Source: Bernardetia sp. MNP-M8
GTDB taxonomy: Bacteria; Bacteroidota; Bacteroidia; Cytophagales; Bernardetiaceae
Assembly (NCBI RefSeq): GCF_037126285.1
Contig: NZ_CP147012.1
Coordinates: 1,054,001-1,118,000 of the forward strand
DNA: 64,000 nt
Direction: 5' to 3'
Part shown: positions 9,598 to 19,217 of the stretch, one piece after another
Position numbering within the stretch: position 1 is the stretch's first letter
Layout of the letters: each line of letters starts with the position of its first letter
Position numbers and translations under genes: made by a program
The notes under the pieces: generated by a model
What the model was told of the DNA's origin: nothing
What the model saw: only the letters and a program-made list of their open reading frames with translations
Database searches by the model: none

Positions 9598-9725
9598 GAA
9601 GTTGTTTAAGAATACTCATTTTTCCTTAGAACTGAGTTTGCAAATCCAGTTCTAAAGCCTTTGTTGATGTTTTAGCGTAGCGACACCAACAAATATATCC
9701 ACAAATCCCATTCTTAAACAACTTC
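9598..9725. repeat. 128-bp element with 16-bp perfect terminal inverted repeats
   Basis: The ends GAAGTTGTTTAAGAAT and ATTCTTAAACAACTTC are perfect inverted repeats. Inside are an imperfect palindrome (TTAGAACTGAGTTTGC / AAATCCAGTTCTAA) and the hairpin TTGTTGATGTTTTAGCG / CGACACCAACAA. Relatives are at 62728-62865 and, internally deleted, at 16362-16404. TGA flanks both sides. From 9726 to 9942 I see only the leader of the TonB receptor. Confidence 0.85.
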
Positions 9726-9942
9726 TGATACAACTCCTTGTCAATAGTAATCTTTGGTTTCTTTAAGTTCTTGGGATTACAAAATCAAAACACAACTAAG
9801 AATGAAAAGTTTTACTAAAAAATATTTGTTTAGAGTAATTACCGAGAATAAAATGTAATTACTTCACAAAAAAAGCAAAAATTAGAACAACCTTTATAGA
9901 TAGAAAGTTGGGAAAAGAAATAATTTAACATCAAAAATCAAT

Positions 9943-12318
9943 ATGAAACACAATTTACTGCGAACAACCTGTTTATTCCTATTTCTCATTTGGAGTGGTT
10001 TGGCTACTGCTCAAGAACAAAAAACTACAGTATTTGGTAAGCTAGTAGAAGCAGAATCTGCTCAACCTGTTCCTTATGCTACTGTTGCTCTTTATGTCCC
10101 CAACACCAACGAACTCATTACAGGTATAACTTCAGACGAAGAAGGAAAATTCTCTATTTCTACTACCAAAACTGATTTTTATGTCAAAATTAGTTTTATG
10201 GGTTATGAAACCAAGACCTTAACAGAGTTTACCATTTCGGAGGGTAACGCAAATCTTGGAACTATATCGCTTGCTCCAGATACACAACTGCTAAATCAAA
10301 TTGTAGTTGAAGGAGAAACTTCTAAGATGGTTTTTCAATTAGATAAACGTGTTTTTAATGTTGGAAAAGACCTCAGTACAACAGGAGGAAGTGCACTTGA
10401 TGTCTTGAATAATGTGCCTTCTGTCAATGTAAATATTGAAGGAGAAGTCAGTTTGCGTGGAAGTGGTGGTGTACAAATTCTCATCAATGGCAAGCCTTCT
10501 ATTTTGGCAGATGGTGGAAATGCACTAGGTACGATTACAGCAGATATGATTGAAAGTATTGAGGTAATTACCAATCCTTCTGCAAAATATGAAGCCTCTG
10601 GAACATCTGGGATTTTGAATATTATCCTTAAAAAAGAAGAAAAAAAGGGTTGGAATGGTTCTATTTCTGCCAATACAGGTATTCCTGACAATCATAGCAT
10701 TGGAGGAAGTATAAACCGTCGTACAGAAAAATTCAATTTATTTACTCAATTTGGTGCAGGTTATCGCTCAATACCGACACAAAACGAGACTAGAAGTCTA
10801 AATCTACTTAATGGACAAACTATTTTGAGTGATGGTGAGGAGTTTAGAAACGAAACATTTTTTAATATTACGCTCGGAACAGATTATCATTTGAATAAAT
10901 ACAACGTCTTTACACTTTCAGGAAATATTGCTTATGAGATAGAAGATCAACCTTCTGAAACGAATTTTAGCTTTTTAAATGGCGAACAACAACTTGTTTC
11001 TAGATGGAGACGAAACGAAACAACTGAAGCCACCAATCCAAAATGGCAATATGAATTTAACTGGACTAAAACTTTCAAAAATAACGAAGAGCATACTTTT
11101 CAAGTAAGTGCTTTGGGAAGTTCTTTTGGAAAAGATCTTTCATCTCTCTTTATTGATACGACTTTAGAAGGCGAAAATGTAGATAGTAATCAACTTACAG
11201 CCACTACTTTTCAACAAACAGATTATACTTTCAAAGCAGACTATGTCAATCCATTATCAGAAAATTATACTATAGAAACAGGTGCGCTTTATGTCATTAA
11301 TGATGTAGGTAATAATTTTGAAGTACAAGATTTTGTCAATGGCGAATACGTAGATAACTTAGATTTTACAAACAATTTTGAATGGAATCAAAAAGTATTA
11401 GGAGTTTATGCTACTGGAGCTTTTGAAAGTGAAATATGGGGAGTTAAAGCTGGCTTACGTGTTGAAAATACAGACCTACAAACTTTATTAACGACTACCA
11501 ACCAATCAAACTCACAAAACTTTACTAATCTTTTTCCTTCTTTGCATACTTCGTATAAGGCATCAGAAAACTTGTCACTTCAAGCAGGATATTCTAGGCG
11601 TATATTCAGACCAAGATTATGGGATTTGAATCCTTTTTTCAATATTAGAAATAATTTTAATATCCGTACAGGTAATCCAAACCTTCAACCTGAGTTTACA
11701 GATTCGTATGAACTAACAAGTATTTACGAAATTGGAGAAGCGTCAATGAGTTCTAGTGTTTATCATAGATATACGACTGATGTAGTGGAAAGAATTTCTA
11801 GTTTTGAAGATAATGTTACCTATACAACTCCTCAAAATATTGGAACAAATGCTGTCGTAGGATTTGAAACAAATGGAAAATACAGTCCTATGAAATGGCT
11901 TACCTTCAATGGTAATTTTAACTATTCTTATTTCGATCGTAAAGGAGTTTTTGAGAGCCAAAATTTTGATTTTACAGGTAATAGATGGTCTCTTCGTTTA
12001 GATTCAAAAATAAAATTACCTGCTGATATAGATTTGGAACTAACTGGAGATTATCGCTCTGGTTTTGAAACCGTACAAGGTAAGCAAAGTGGTTTTGCTT
12101 TCATGAATGTAGGTCTTCGTAAAAAGTTTATTAAGGGAAAAGTTGTTGCTAATTTAGGAGTTAGAGATATTTTTGCATCTAGGATTCAAGAAAGTTTTGT
12201 AAACCAACCTACTTTTGAGTCTTATAATTTTAGACAACGTGGACGCTTTGTAACCTTTGGTTTGAGTTATGCCTTTGGTAAAGGAGAAGCCATGACGTAT
12301 TCAGGTAGAAGAAGATAA
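9943..12318 (+). CDS. TonB-dependent receptor, outer-membrane beta-barrel type 3
   Basis: A 791-residue outer-membrane transporter. The signal peptide covers about 1-23 (GLATAQ). A carboxypeptidase-regulatory-like beta sandwich (about 28-112, FGKLVEAESAQPVPYATVAL) is followed by the plug (about 125-235, GGSALDVLNNVPSVNV, VSLRGSGGVQILINGKPS) and a barrel (about 240-791) that ends in an aromatic strand region. This SusC-unlike subgroup is common in Bacteroidota for uptake of unidentified substrates such as metal chelates or peptides. No SusD partner is nearby, so it is not a polysaccharide-utilisation pair. Transcription appears to end at the strong hairpin at 12380. Confidence 0.92.
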   Translation: MKHNLLRTTCLFLFLIWSGLATAQEQKTTVFGKLVEAESAQPVPYATVALYVPNTNELITGITSDEEGKFSISTTKTDFYVKISFMGYETKTLTEFTISEGNANLGTISLAPDTQLLNQIVVEGETSKMVFQLDKRVFNVGKDLSTTGGSALDVLNNVPSVNVNIEGEVSLRGSGGVQILINGKPSILADGGNALGTITADMIESIEVITNPSAKYEASGTSGILNIILKKEEKKGWNGSISANTGIPDNHSIGGSINRRTEKFNLFTQFGAGYRSIPTQNETRSLNLLNGQTILSDGEEFRNETFFNITLGTDYHLNKYNVFTLSGNIAYEIEDQPSETNFSFLNGEQQLVSRWRRNETTEATNPKWQYEFNWTKTFKNNEEHTFQVSALGSSFGKDLSSLFIDTTLEGENVDSNQLTATTFQQTDYTFKADYVNPLSENYTIETGALYVINDVGNNFEVQDFVNGEYVDNLDFTNNFEWNQKVLGVYATGAFESEIWGVKAGLRVENTDLQTLLTTTNQSNSQNFTNLFPSLHTSYKASENLSLQAGYSRRIFRPRLWDLNPFFNIRNNFNIRTGNPNLQPEFTDSYELTSIYEIGEASMSSSVYHRYTTDVVERISSFEDNVTYTTPQNIGTNAVVGFETNGKYSPMKWLTFNGNFNYSYFDRKGVFESQNFDFTGNRWSLRLDSKIKLPADIDLELTGDYRSGFETVQGKQSGFAFMNVGLRKKFIKGKVVANLGVRDIFASRIQESFVNQPTFESYNFRQRGRFVTFGLSYAFGKGEAMTYSGRRR

Positions 12319-12379
12319 GGCAAATATATACTTGATAAGAATGAAGTATAACTAGAAAAGATTTATAAAATGGAAAATT

Positions 12380-12416
12380 AAACTGTCTGACACCTTAAAG
12401 GCATCAGACAGTTTTT
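12380..12416 (+). terminator. Terminator after the TonB receptor
   Basis: AAACTGTCTGA (12380-12390) and TCAGACAGTTT (12404-12414) form an 11-bp perfect stem with T residues following. Confidence 0.8.
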
Positions 12417-12480
12417 AACATATAAATAGTTTTTCCAAGTTACTTATAAATAGCTTTTAAAAAACTAAACCTGCACTACT

Positions 12481-13545
12481 TTACTCTCTACCAAATCGCT
12501 TCAAAGCATTTACATGAGCCATTAGGGCATCCGAAAATTTTTCATTTACCAAATAAGGTATATCAAACTCGGCAGCCGTTTGCTGTACAATTTTTGAAAT
12601 TTCTGGATAGTGAATATGACAAATTTTGGTAAATAAATGATGTTCTACTTGAAAATTAAGTCCACCGATATACCAAGAAAGTAGCTTATTCTTTGGTGCA
12701 AAGTCTACTGTTGTGTTCATCTGATGAATTGCCCAATCATTTATAATTTCATTTTTTTCGTTAGGTAGAGGATGTGTAGTTCCTTCAACAGTATGAGCCA
12801 ACTGAAAAATAACTGTTAAGATTAATCCTGAAAAAAAGTGCATGACTAAAAATCCTGTTGCCACATGTAAAATTGGAATATCAAAAAATACAACTGGCAG
12901 TACCAAGATTACAAAAAGATAGATAATTTTGGATAAAATCAATTTAGTTAGAGTAATCCATTTTGATTCTCCTTTTATTACATAGCGTTTAAATTGTAGA
13001 AAATCTTTGACAAGTACCCAAAATAAGGTTTGTAATCCATAAAAAAAGAACGCATAGAAATACTGATATTTATGAAACCATTTTACTTTTGTGTGTGGAG
13101 AAAATCGCAAAACAAATTTGTCTGATATATCATCATCTTGATGCACAACATTTGTAAAAGTATGATGCAATAAATTATGTTGTACCTTCCAGTTATCTAC
13201 CGAACCTCCTACCAATGTAAGTGTATTTCCCAATAATTTATTTATCCATTCTGAACTAGAATATGCACCATGATTAGCATCATGCATTACACTCATTCCA
13301 ATTCCTGCCATACTCAATCCCATTATTGTCCATAAAATAGTTGAAACAATATAAATCGGATTGTATATCAAAATATAGACAAAAGGCAAAATATAGCCAG
13401 ATAATAGAATAATTGTTTTTATTACCATACCTGTATTGGCATTTTTACTAATATTGTTGGTCGTAAAATAATCATCTACTCTTTGTTTGAGAGTAGGAAA
13501 GAACAAATTTTTAGACTGAGGCTTAAATTTTACGTAATTCTTCAT
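12481..13545 (-). CDS. Membrane fatty acid (acyl-CoA) desaturase
   Basis: A 354-residue di-iron desaturase. The three histidine boxes are present: HDANH at 88-92, HNLLHH at 123-128 and QVEHH at about 300-304. The Gln in the third box marks the front-end, linoleoyl-CoA-like branch. Hydrophobic pairs lie at about 43-85 and 180-260. Unlike many delta-6 enzymes there is no N-terminal cytochrome b5 domain, so electrons must come from a separate carrier. It presumably introduces double bonds into membrane acyl chains. A -7-like TAAATTTG (minus strand) lies at 13590-13597. It is transcribed alone and converges with the TonB receptor. Confidence 0.92.
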   Translation of the reverse strand: MKNYVKFKPQSKNLFFPTLKQRVDDYFTTNNISKNANTGMVIKTIILLSGYILPFVYILIYNPIYIVSTILWTIMGLSMAGIGMSVMHDANHGAYSSSEWINKLLGNTLTLVGGSVDNWKVQHNLLHHTFTNVVHQDDDISDKFVLRFSPHTKVKWFHKYQYFYAFFFYGLQTLFWVLVKDFLQFKRYVIKGESKWITLTKLILSKIIYLFVILVLPVVFFDIPILHVATGFLVMHFFSGLILTVIFQLAHTVEGTTHPLPNEKNEIINDWAIHQMNTTVDFAPKNKLLSWYIGGLNFQVEHHLFTKICHIHYPEISKIVQQTAAEFDIPYLVNEKFSDALMAHVNALKRFGRE

Positions 13546-13787
13546 AGTTGGTAATTTTTACAAGATTAGTAGTTACTACTTGTGTTATGCAAATTTAGTC
13601 TTTTAGTGATAGACTTTAGAGAAATATTTTATTTCTTTCTGAAATAACTTTAAATAAAGAATTCTCAAAGAGTTTTATAAATTTGTGAGTAATTGAGTAA
13701 AACATAACTATAAGTCGGAATTAGATAATAACAGTAATTTTTTACGAATCAAAAAAATAGCGATATTTCAAGTAATCATTCAAAATA

Positions 13788-14414
13788 ATGACTCTGATAG
13801 AAAAACTAGACCAATTAGACAAACAACTTTTACTATTTTTAAATGGACTTCACCATCCTTTTATGGATGATCTGATGTGGTATATTTCTTTAAAATATAC
13901 TTGGATTCCTATTTATTTAGGGTTAATTTTTATTTTGTATAAACTTTTCGGCATTAAGCATTTCTGGAAAATTGTTTTAGGGATTCTTATCTCAATAGCT
14001 TTGGCAGACCAATTTGCATCTGGCTTTTGTAAACCTTTTTTTGAGCGTTTACGTCCTTCACACAGTCCAGAAATAGAAAACCTAGTTTATATTTTAAGAG
14101 ATTATAGAGGTGGAAAATATGGTTTTATTTCTTCTCATGCTTCTACTACTTTCAGTATTGCTTTCTTTATTTTTTTGGCTTTAAAACGATTTTCAAAACT
14201 GCTTTGGGTAAAAATTCTGCGTTATGCTTCTCTTTTTTGGGCTTTACTTGTGGCTTATTCTCGTGTATATTTGGGAGTGCATTATGTGGGCGATATTGTA
14301 GCTGGAGCAATAGCAGGAATTTTGATAGCTTGGTTTGTTTTTTGGATATATACAGTATTAGAGAAGCGTTTTTCAGTACCTTTACAAAAAACTTCAGATA
14401 GCTTTTTGGAATAA
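13788..14414 (+). CDS. PAP2-family membrane phosphatase
   Basis: A 208-residue inner-membrane protein with about five to six hydrophobic segments. The three phosphatase motifs are intact: K82-x6-R89-P90 (KPFFERLRP), SSHA at 116-119 with His118, and SR-x5-H-x3-D at 158-169 (SRVYLGVHYVGD). Enzymes of this family dephosphorylate phosphatidic acid, phosphatidylglycerophosphate or undecaprenyl pyrophosphate on the periplasmic side. The substrate here is undetermined. It is divergent from the desaturase gene, and a palindromic repeat follows at 14485. Confidence 0.92.
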   Translation: MTLIEKLDQLDKQLLLFLNGLHHPFMDDLMWYISLKYTWIPIYLGLIFILYKLFGIKHFWKIVLGILISIALADQFASGFCKPFFERLRPSHSPEIENLVYILRDYRGGKYGFISSHASTTFSIAFFIFLALKRFSKLLWVKILRYASLFWALLVAYSRVYLGVHYVGDIVAGAIAGILIAWFVFWIYTVLEKRFSVPLQKTSDSFLE

Positions 14415-14484
14415 AAAAACTTTGCTAAGTATCTAAGGAATATAAAATGAATAAATTTACACTTTGAAAAATTCACGCATTAAT

Positions 14485-14600
14485 AAACAGGGTTAAAACC
14501 CTGTTCAATTAAAAAACTACTTTTTGTGATTTTTTACTAAAGATATGTTTTCAAAAATACGCTATGAATTATAAATTGGACAGGGTTTCAACCCTGTTTT
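14485..14600. repeat. Palindrome-ended repeat (about 116 bp)
   Basis: The left end AACAGGGTTAAAACCCTG (then TTCAATT) is itself a hairpin. The right end (AAATTGGA, then CAGGGTTTCAACCCTGTTTT) is its inverted counterpart. The two arms could pair with each other or fold separately. A related left arm occurs at 27711-27738. It occupies most of the gap between the PAP2 and DUF6438 genes. Confidence 0.75.
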
Positions 14601-14677
14601 ATAGATAGCTAAAAATGTAAATATTTTTTTTTAGTCTTCCTAATAGAATTCCAACAATTAAAACAAATAATTAATTA

Positions 14678-15145
14678 ATGAAAAATTACGCCTTACTCCT
14701 CGCTTTACTTTCTTCTCTGTTTCTTTCTAGCAGTTTATTTTTTTCTTGTAAATCTGCCAAAACAGATAGCTTTTTCGAATTGAAATATGCCAAATCAGCT
14801 TGTAAAGGTCAATGTCCTGTTTTTGATATGACAATTAAAGAAGATCAAATGGTTGTTTTTAATGGCAGACAATATACAACTATTATTGGAATCGTTCAGA
14901 TAAAATTATCTGATGAAAAATATCAAAAACTTCAACAATTAATCAAAGAAAGTCAGTTTTTAGAAACTGAGGCAATTGGCTATAACCGTGCTTTTGATAT
15001 TCCCATTACTACATTAGAAATTACGAAAGGGGAAAAAGTCAAAAAACAAGTCATGTATATAGAGAAACCTGAAAATTTAGAACCTCTTTTAAATTTTTTA
15101 GACCTGTTAGTTCTTGAATTACAATCAGATAGCAAGACAAATTAA
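14678..15145 (+). CDS. DUF6438-type lipoprotein
   Basis: A 155-residue lipoprotein with a signal peptide and lipobox ending in Cys24 (SLFFSC). The conserved opening of the mature domain, YAKSACKGQCPVFDMTI, is the hallmark of DUF6438, and its two cysteines probably form a disulphide. The remainder is alternating strand and helix with no catalytic motif visible. It is expected at the periplasmic face of a membrane. The function of the family is unknown. It sits alone between two palindromic repeats. Confidence 0.8.
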   Translation: MKNYALLLALLSSLFLSSSLFFSCKSAKTDSFFELKYAKSACKGQCPVFDMTIKEDQMVVFNGRQYTTIIGIVQIKLSDEKYQKLQQLIKESQFLETEAIGYNRAFDIPITTLEITKGEKVKKQVMYIEKPENLEPLLNFLDLLVLELQSDSKTN

Positions 15146-15194
15146 TTTATCTCATAATAAATGTGAAAACTGTACTGTTTTTGATAGTTATAGT

Positions 15195-15339
15195 AATATT
15201 CTACAGCAGGGCTTTCTTATAAAAAAAGAAAAATGCTGTTGTTGGTGTTTTAGCGACACCAACAACCACAACTTGATAACAGAAATAGTTTTTATAAGAA
15301 AACCCTGTATTCTATAGTTTTATATAATTGTAGAATATT
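15195..15339. repeat. Nested palindromic element (145 bp) with three stacked stems
   Basis: The outer arms are AATATTCTACA (15195-15205) and TGTAGAATATT (15329-15339). The middle arms are CAGGGCTTTCTTATAAAAA (15207-15225) and TTTTTATAAGAAAACCCTG (about 15288-15306). The inner hairpin is GTTGTTGGTGTttta...gcGACACCAACAAC (about 15238-15266). It fills the gap between the DUF6438 and DUF3078 genes. Confidence 0.8.
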
Positions 15340-15369
15340 CTTTTTTATTATTTTATCTATTATTTTTAT

Positions 15370-16314
15370 ATGAAACAATTCAACTTTTTAATCATTGCTT
15401 TTTTATTTTTTATTTCTTTTTCAGCTTTTGCGCAAGATACCACAAATGTAACCACAGACGGAATTGCTACTGTTCCAGTTGAGGAAGTTAAAATTTGGGA
15501 GAAAAAAGGATCATTTTCTGGAACGTTCTCAAATGTTGGACTAAGTAACTGGGCAGGGGGTGGACAAAGTTCAATTGCCTTAGGTGCAATTCTGAACTTA
15601 AATGCAACAAGAAAAACTGAAAAATCTACGTGGGCAAATATTTTGACTGTTCAATATGGAATGGCAAGAATAGGAAAAAGTGATTTTAATTTATTCAAAA
15701 AAACAGATGATAATTTTCAATTTGATTCTAAATACAGTTATAATTTGGGTAAAGATTGGAGCAGTGGAACATCAATGAGCTTTCGTACTCAGATGGCACC
15801 TGGTTATTTTTTTGACAGAGACTCTTTAGGAGAAGAAAAACAAGGACAGCTTATTTCAAACTTTCTTTCACCTGGATATTTGCTTTTTGCTACTGGTATT
15901 CGTTATGAAACTAAGATTTTTAATATGCGTTACTCTCCTTTGGCTGCCAAATTTACCTTTGTAATGAATGATTCTTTAGCTAATATTGGAGCTTTTGGAG
16001 TAGAAAAAGGACAGAATATTCGTTCCGAATTTGGTTCTAACTTTGATGCTTCTCTTAGCTATGATGTAATGGAAAATGTAAAACTGAGTTCGACACTAAA
16101 CCTTTTTGCTAATTACGAACATATCACACAAATAGATGTAAACTGGGAAAATTTGATTGTATTTAAGATAAATAAATATCTTACCACTAGTTTTTCTACT
16201 CAACTGATTTATGACCATGATATTTTAATTCCACAAGAAGGTGTAGATGAGGCTTCTAAAAGAGCTATTCAGTTTAAGCATGTGTTGAATATTAATGTAG
16301 GATATACCTTTTAG
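15370..16314 (+). CDS. DUF3078 outer-membrane beta-barrel protein
   Basis: A 314-residue protein with a signal peptide (cleavage near SAFAQ, residue 22). The family opening WEKKGSFSGTFSNVGLSNWA followed by GGGQSSIALGA is clear. The remainder alternates amphipathic strands and ends in an aromatic strand (VLNINVGYTF), as outer-membrane barrels do. DUF3078 proteins are common in Bacteroidota and functionally uncharacterised. It overlaps no other gene. A 43-bp inverted-repeat remnant lies between its stop and the converging helix-hairpin-helix gene. Confidence 0.88.
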   Translation: MKQFNFLIIAFLFFISFSAFAQDTTNVTTDGIATVPVEEVKIWEKKGSFSGTFSNVGLSNWAGGGQSSIALGAILNLNATRKTEKSTWANILTVQYGMARIGKSDFNLFKKTDDNFQFDSKYSYNLGKDWSSGTSMSFRTQMAPGYFFDRDSLGEEKQGQLISNFLSPGYLLFATGIRYETKIFNMRYSPLAAKFTFVMNDSLANIGAFGVEKGQNIRSEFGSNFDASLSYDVMENVKLSSTLNLFANYEHITQIDVNWENLIVFKINKYLTTSFSTQLIYDHDILIPQEGVDEASKRAIQFKHVLNINVGYTF

Positions 16315-16361
16315 ATAAACTAGATTTTATTCATCTGAACTAGATTCTTCATCATGGTTTG

Positions 16362-16404
16362 AGTTGTTTAGGATAGACACACAAAATCTATTCTTAAACA
16401 ACTT
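16362..16404. repeat. Internally deleted copy of the 16-bp inverted-repeat element
   Basis: AGTTGTTTAGGATAGA (16362-16377) faces TCTATTCTTAAACAACTT (16387-16404) across about 10 nt. Only the terminal inverted repeats of the 9598-9725 / 62728-62865 family remain. Lying between two converging genes, it could act as a two-way terminator. Confidence 0.7.
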
Positions 16405-16423
16405 TTACATCTTCAATATTTAA

Positions 16424-17455
16424 TTAAAACTCCAAATAAGGAATAAGTTTGGTCAGCTTTTCTTCTTCTATTGCTCTTGAGTTTTTAATATCTTCTATCG
16501 TTTTATAATTTCCATGTTGTTTTTTGTACTTTAATAAAATGCTGGCAGCTTTTACATTTATGTACGAATGACTTTTTAGTGTTTCATAATTGGCAGTATT
16601 GATATTTATTTTCTTGACTTTAAAAGAAGAGTGGATAAAAGCATATTTGAGAAGTTCCTCAAAGGCTTCTGGTGAAAGCCCATACACTTCTTGCACTTGA
16701 TTCAGAGAATGAAAACCACCAATGGCATCTCTAAAATGTTCTATTCGGACAGATGTTTTTTCCCCTATTCCTCTTATTTGTTTTAATATTGATGTGTCGG
16801 CTGTATTTATATCAAATTTTGATGTGACTTTTCGAACATACTTTTTATACTCTTTTTTCTCATAATTAGAAGTATAATTATTTACTGATTTGTCTTTATC
16901 ATAATCCGTGTTCTTATATTTTTTATAATTGTATTTATTCTTGTCATTAGACGCATATTTTTGCTTGTAATATTCTTTTCTATTTACGGAATCAGGCAAA
17001 TCTATATAGTTTTTCAACCTTTCATACTCCTCTTTTGGAAATCCATTAAAGTTAGCTAAATCATTTTTTTGTAAAAAAACATACTTTTTATTAACTGCAT
17101 TTACTACCCTTTTAGCTACCCAAGGCTTTACCCCCATCGCTTGCCATTGTGCAATCGATAATTTATTAGGATTGAAAAGTTTAATTTCTAACATTGCTAG
17201 CTTGGTTTCTCTATCTAAAGGCTGTTGCATTTCCAAAACAGCTAATAAACTATCTGCCTTTTCAGCTTGTAGTTCTGTTAGTTCCTTGTCTATTTCATCT
17301 GCACTTTGTACTCTTTCCCAAACTATCATAAACATAGGAAAAAAAAGAATAACCGATAAAACGACCATTCCATTTGCTTCTCGTTGTGTAAAGTTTGTAT
17401 TATTCTTTACTAGCTCAGAAAATTCGACTCTTATATTCCTTATAAATTGCATCAT
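16424..17455 (-). CDS. Membrane-anchored helix-hairpin-helix (ComEA-like) protein
   Basis: A 343-residue protein. One TM segment (about 27-46) precedes a charged coiled-coil stretch, a first helix-hairpin-helix unit (about 97-150, QWQAMGVKPWVAKRVVNAV), a low-complexity Lys/Tyr/Asp/Asn linker (about 155-205), and two further units. One has FDINTADTSILKQIRGIGEK and the last has ININTANYETL. HhH units of the ComEA type bind DNA without sequence specificity and serve in DNA uptake or repair. A competence role is inference only. The sigma-factor terminator separates it from rpoD upstream. Confidence 0.85.
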   Translation of the reverse strand: MMQFIRNIRVEFSELVKNNTNFTQREANGMVVLSVILFFPMFMIVWERVQSADEIDKELTELQAEKADSLLAVLEMQQPLDRETKLAMLEIKLFNPNKLSIAQWQAMGVKPWVAKRVVNAVNKKYVFLQKNDLANFNGFPKEEYERLKNYIDLPDSVNRKEYYKQKYASNDKNKYNYKKYKNTDYDKDKSVNNYTSNYEKKEYKKYVRKVTSKFDINTADTSILKQIRGIGEKTSVRIEHFRDAIGGFHSLNQVQEVYGLSPEAFEELLKYAFIHSSFKVKKININTANYETLKSHSYINVKAASILLKYKKQHGNYKTIEDIKNSRAIEEEKLTKLIPYLEF

Positions 17456-17673
17456 TTTTTTATGATTTTTAGTTTCCGAAATATAAGAGTTTTATTCTAA
17501 TAATTCATTATTTTAACATAATTGTTATCATTATTTTTATATCTAGTTGTGATAATAGATTAAAATTCAGTAAAAATAACGTAATTATCAACATACGTAG
17601 CTGATACAAGATTAATTACCTTGAGCTGTACATATAAAAATTCAAATAACACAATATTCTAAAAATTTTTCAC

Positions 17674-17712
17674 AAAAAAACCGAAATTTAATTTTGATTG
17701 AATTTCGGTTTC
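17674..17712 (-). terminator. Terminator after rpoD
   Basis: On the minus strand AAACCGAAATTCAA pairs with TTAAATTTCGGTTT and is followed by TTTTTTG. It begins about 40 bp past the rpoD stop. Confidence 0.75.
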
Positions 17713-17748
17713 TATATTAATCCTTCTTTAAATGTCAATGCTTAACTA

Positions 17749-18612
17749 TTAACCTAAATAAGGTTTCAAAGCCTTGCTACGTGTTGTATGACGAAGGCGA
17801 CGAATAGCTTTTTCTTTAATCTGACGAACACGCTCACGAGTAAGATTGAATTTCTCTCCAATCTCTTCTAAAGTCATTGGATGTTCTCCATTAAGACCAA
17901 AATAATATGTAATTACATCAGCTTCACGAGGAGTAAGAGTCGATAATGCTCTCTGAACTTCACGACGAAGTGAATCATTCATAAGCTCAGAATCTGGTTT
18001 GTCTTCTGTATCATTTTCCAAAACATCAAGAAGTGTATTATCTTCTCCCTGTACAAATGGAGCATCCATTGATACATGACGACCTGAAATTTTGAGTGTA
18101 TCAATTACTTCTGCTGGCGTAATTTCCAACTCATCAGCTAATTCTTCTGGAGAAGGCTCACGTTCATAACGTTGTTCTAGTTCAGAAAATGTCTTTGATA
18201 TTTTATTAAGCGAACCTACACGGTTTAGAGGCAAACGAACGATACGAGATTGTTCTGCCAATGCTTGTAGAATTGATTGACGAATCCACCAAACAGCATA
18301 CGAAATAAACTTAAAACCACGAGTTTCATCAAAACGTTGTGCAGCTTTGATAAGACCTAGATTTCCTTCATTGATAAGGTCACCCAAAGAAAGTCCTTGA
18401 TTTTGATATTGTTTTGCAACAGATACCACAAAACGCAAATTGGCTTTTGTCAATCTTTCTAATGCGATTTGGTCGCCATCACGAATACGTTTTGCTAATT
18501 CTACTTCTTCATCAGGTGTAAGTAAATCAACTTTTCCAATCTCTTGGAGATATTTATCTAGTGATTGACTTTCTCTGTTGGTTATCTGTTTGCTAATTTT
18601 TAGTTGTCTCAT
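17749..18612 (-). CDS. rpoD: Primary RNA polymerase sigma factor (RpoD/SigA)
   Basis: A 287-residue sigma-70 factor of the short Bacteroidota type, lacking region 1.1. Region 1.2 is at about 17-45 ([20 protein letters not shown]). Region 2 has [20 protein letters not shown] and [15 protein letters not shown], the -7-element recognition and melting helices. Region 3 covers about 125-170, and region 4 has [15 protein letters not shown] and the helix-turn-helix [19 protein letters not shown]. It directs RNA polymerase to the TTG/TAnnTTTG promoters seen in this window. A TAAATTTG lies 190 bp upstream (18804-18811), without a clear -33 partner. Confidence 0.97.
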   Translation of the reverse strand: MRQLKISKQITNRESQSLDKYLQEIGKVDLLTPDEEVELAKRIRDGDQIALERLTKANLRFVVSVAKQYQNQGLSLGDLINEGNLGLIKAAQRFDETRGFKFISYAVWWIRQSILQALAEQSRIVRLPLNRVGSLNKISKTFSELEQRYEREPSPEELADELEITPAEVIDTLKISGRHVSMDAPFVQGEDNTLLDVLENDTEDKPDSELMNDSLRREVQRALSTLTPREADVITYYFGLNGEHPMTLEEIGEKFNLTRERVRQIKEKAIRRLRHTTRSKALKPYLG

Positions 18613-19102
18613 CTATTGTGGTTTCCTATGATAAAAGGTGGGCAATATTTTTATATATTAAATACGTTTTTATGGCGTTTGTGTATAAAAACTGGATAGT
18701 TATGTATAACTTTTTTCTATAATCTTTAGTAGATTTGTATATAAATCTTTCTTAAGATGCTAAAATAGAACGCATTAGAAAGCCTTTTGTTTCAATATAA
18801 GTTCAAATTTAGTCAATAAAACAGAAAGTTAATACGTATTTTTTAGTAAATAAGTTTTGATAAATGTATAGCAAAAATCGTTCTAAAAAATGACTATAAG
18901 TCTAATTTACAAATAGTCAGATGTAAGAGTAAATTAATAATTTAGCAATCTAAACAACTAAAAAAATAAATTTCACGAAATAATATATTGAAATAATTCT
19001 ATTTTCAATATAATATTTTTCATTTTGTAAATAAAAATTCTTTCTTTTTGTAAGGATTAGTGACCTATTTTTATTTTTTATCAAAATCTACTTGAAAAAG
19101 AA
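18613..19102. other. Long AT-rich intergenic region upstream of rpoD
   Basis: This 490-bp span lies between the rpoD start and the pnp terminator. Apart from a -7-like TAAATTTG (minus strand) at 18804-18811, I see no ORF, repeat or strong hairpin. It is long for a housekeeping leader and may carry rpoD regulation. Confidence 0.4.
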
Positions 19103-19139
19103 AACTCACACTTAAATTGTCATAATTTAAGTGTGAGTT
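19103..19139 (-). terminator. Terminator after pnp
   Basis: A perfect 16-bp stem, AACTCACACTTAAATT (19103-19118) with AATTTAAGTGTGAGTT (19124-19139), is followed on the minus strand by TTTTCTTTTTC. Confidence 0.85.
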
Positions 19140-19217
19140 AGAAATTCTATTTTAGAATAAACAACCCTTCTTGTCGGTGTCTCTTCACTAACAGAACACT
19201 ATTTTATTTACAACAAA

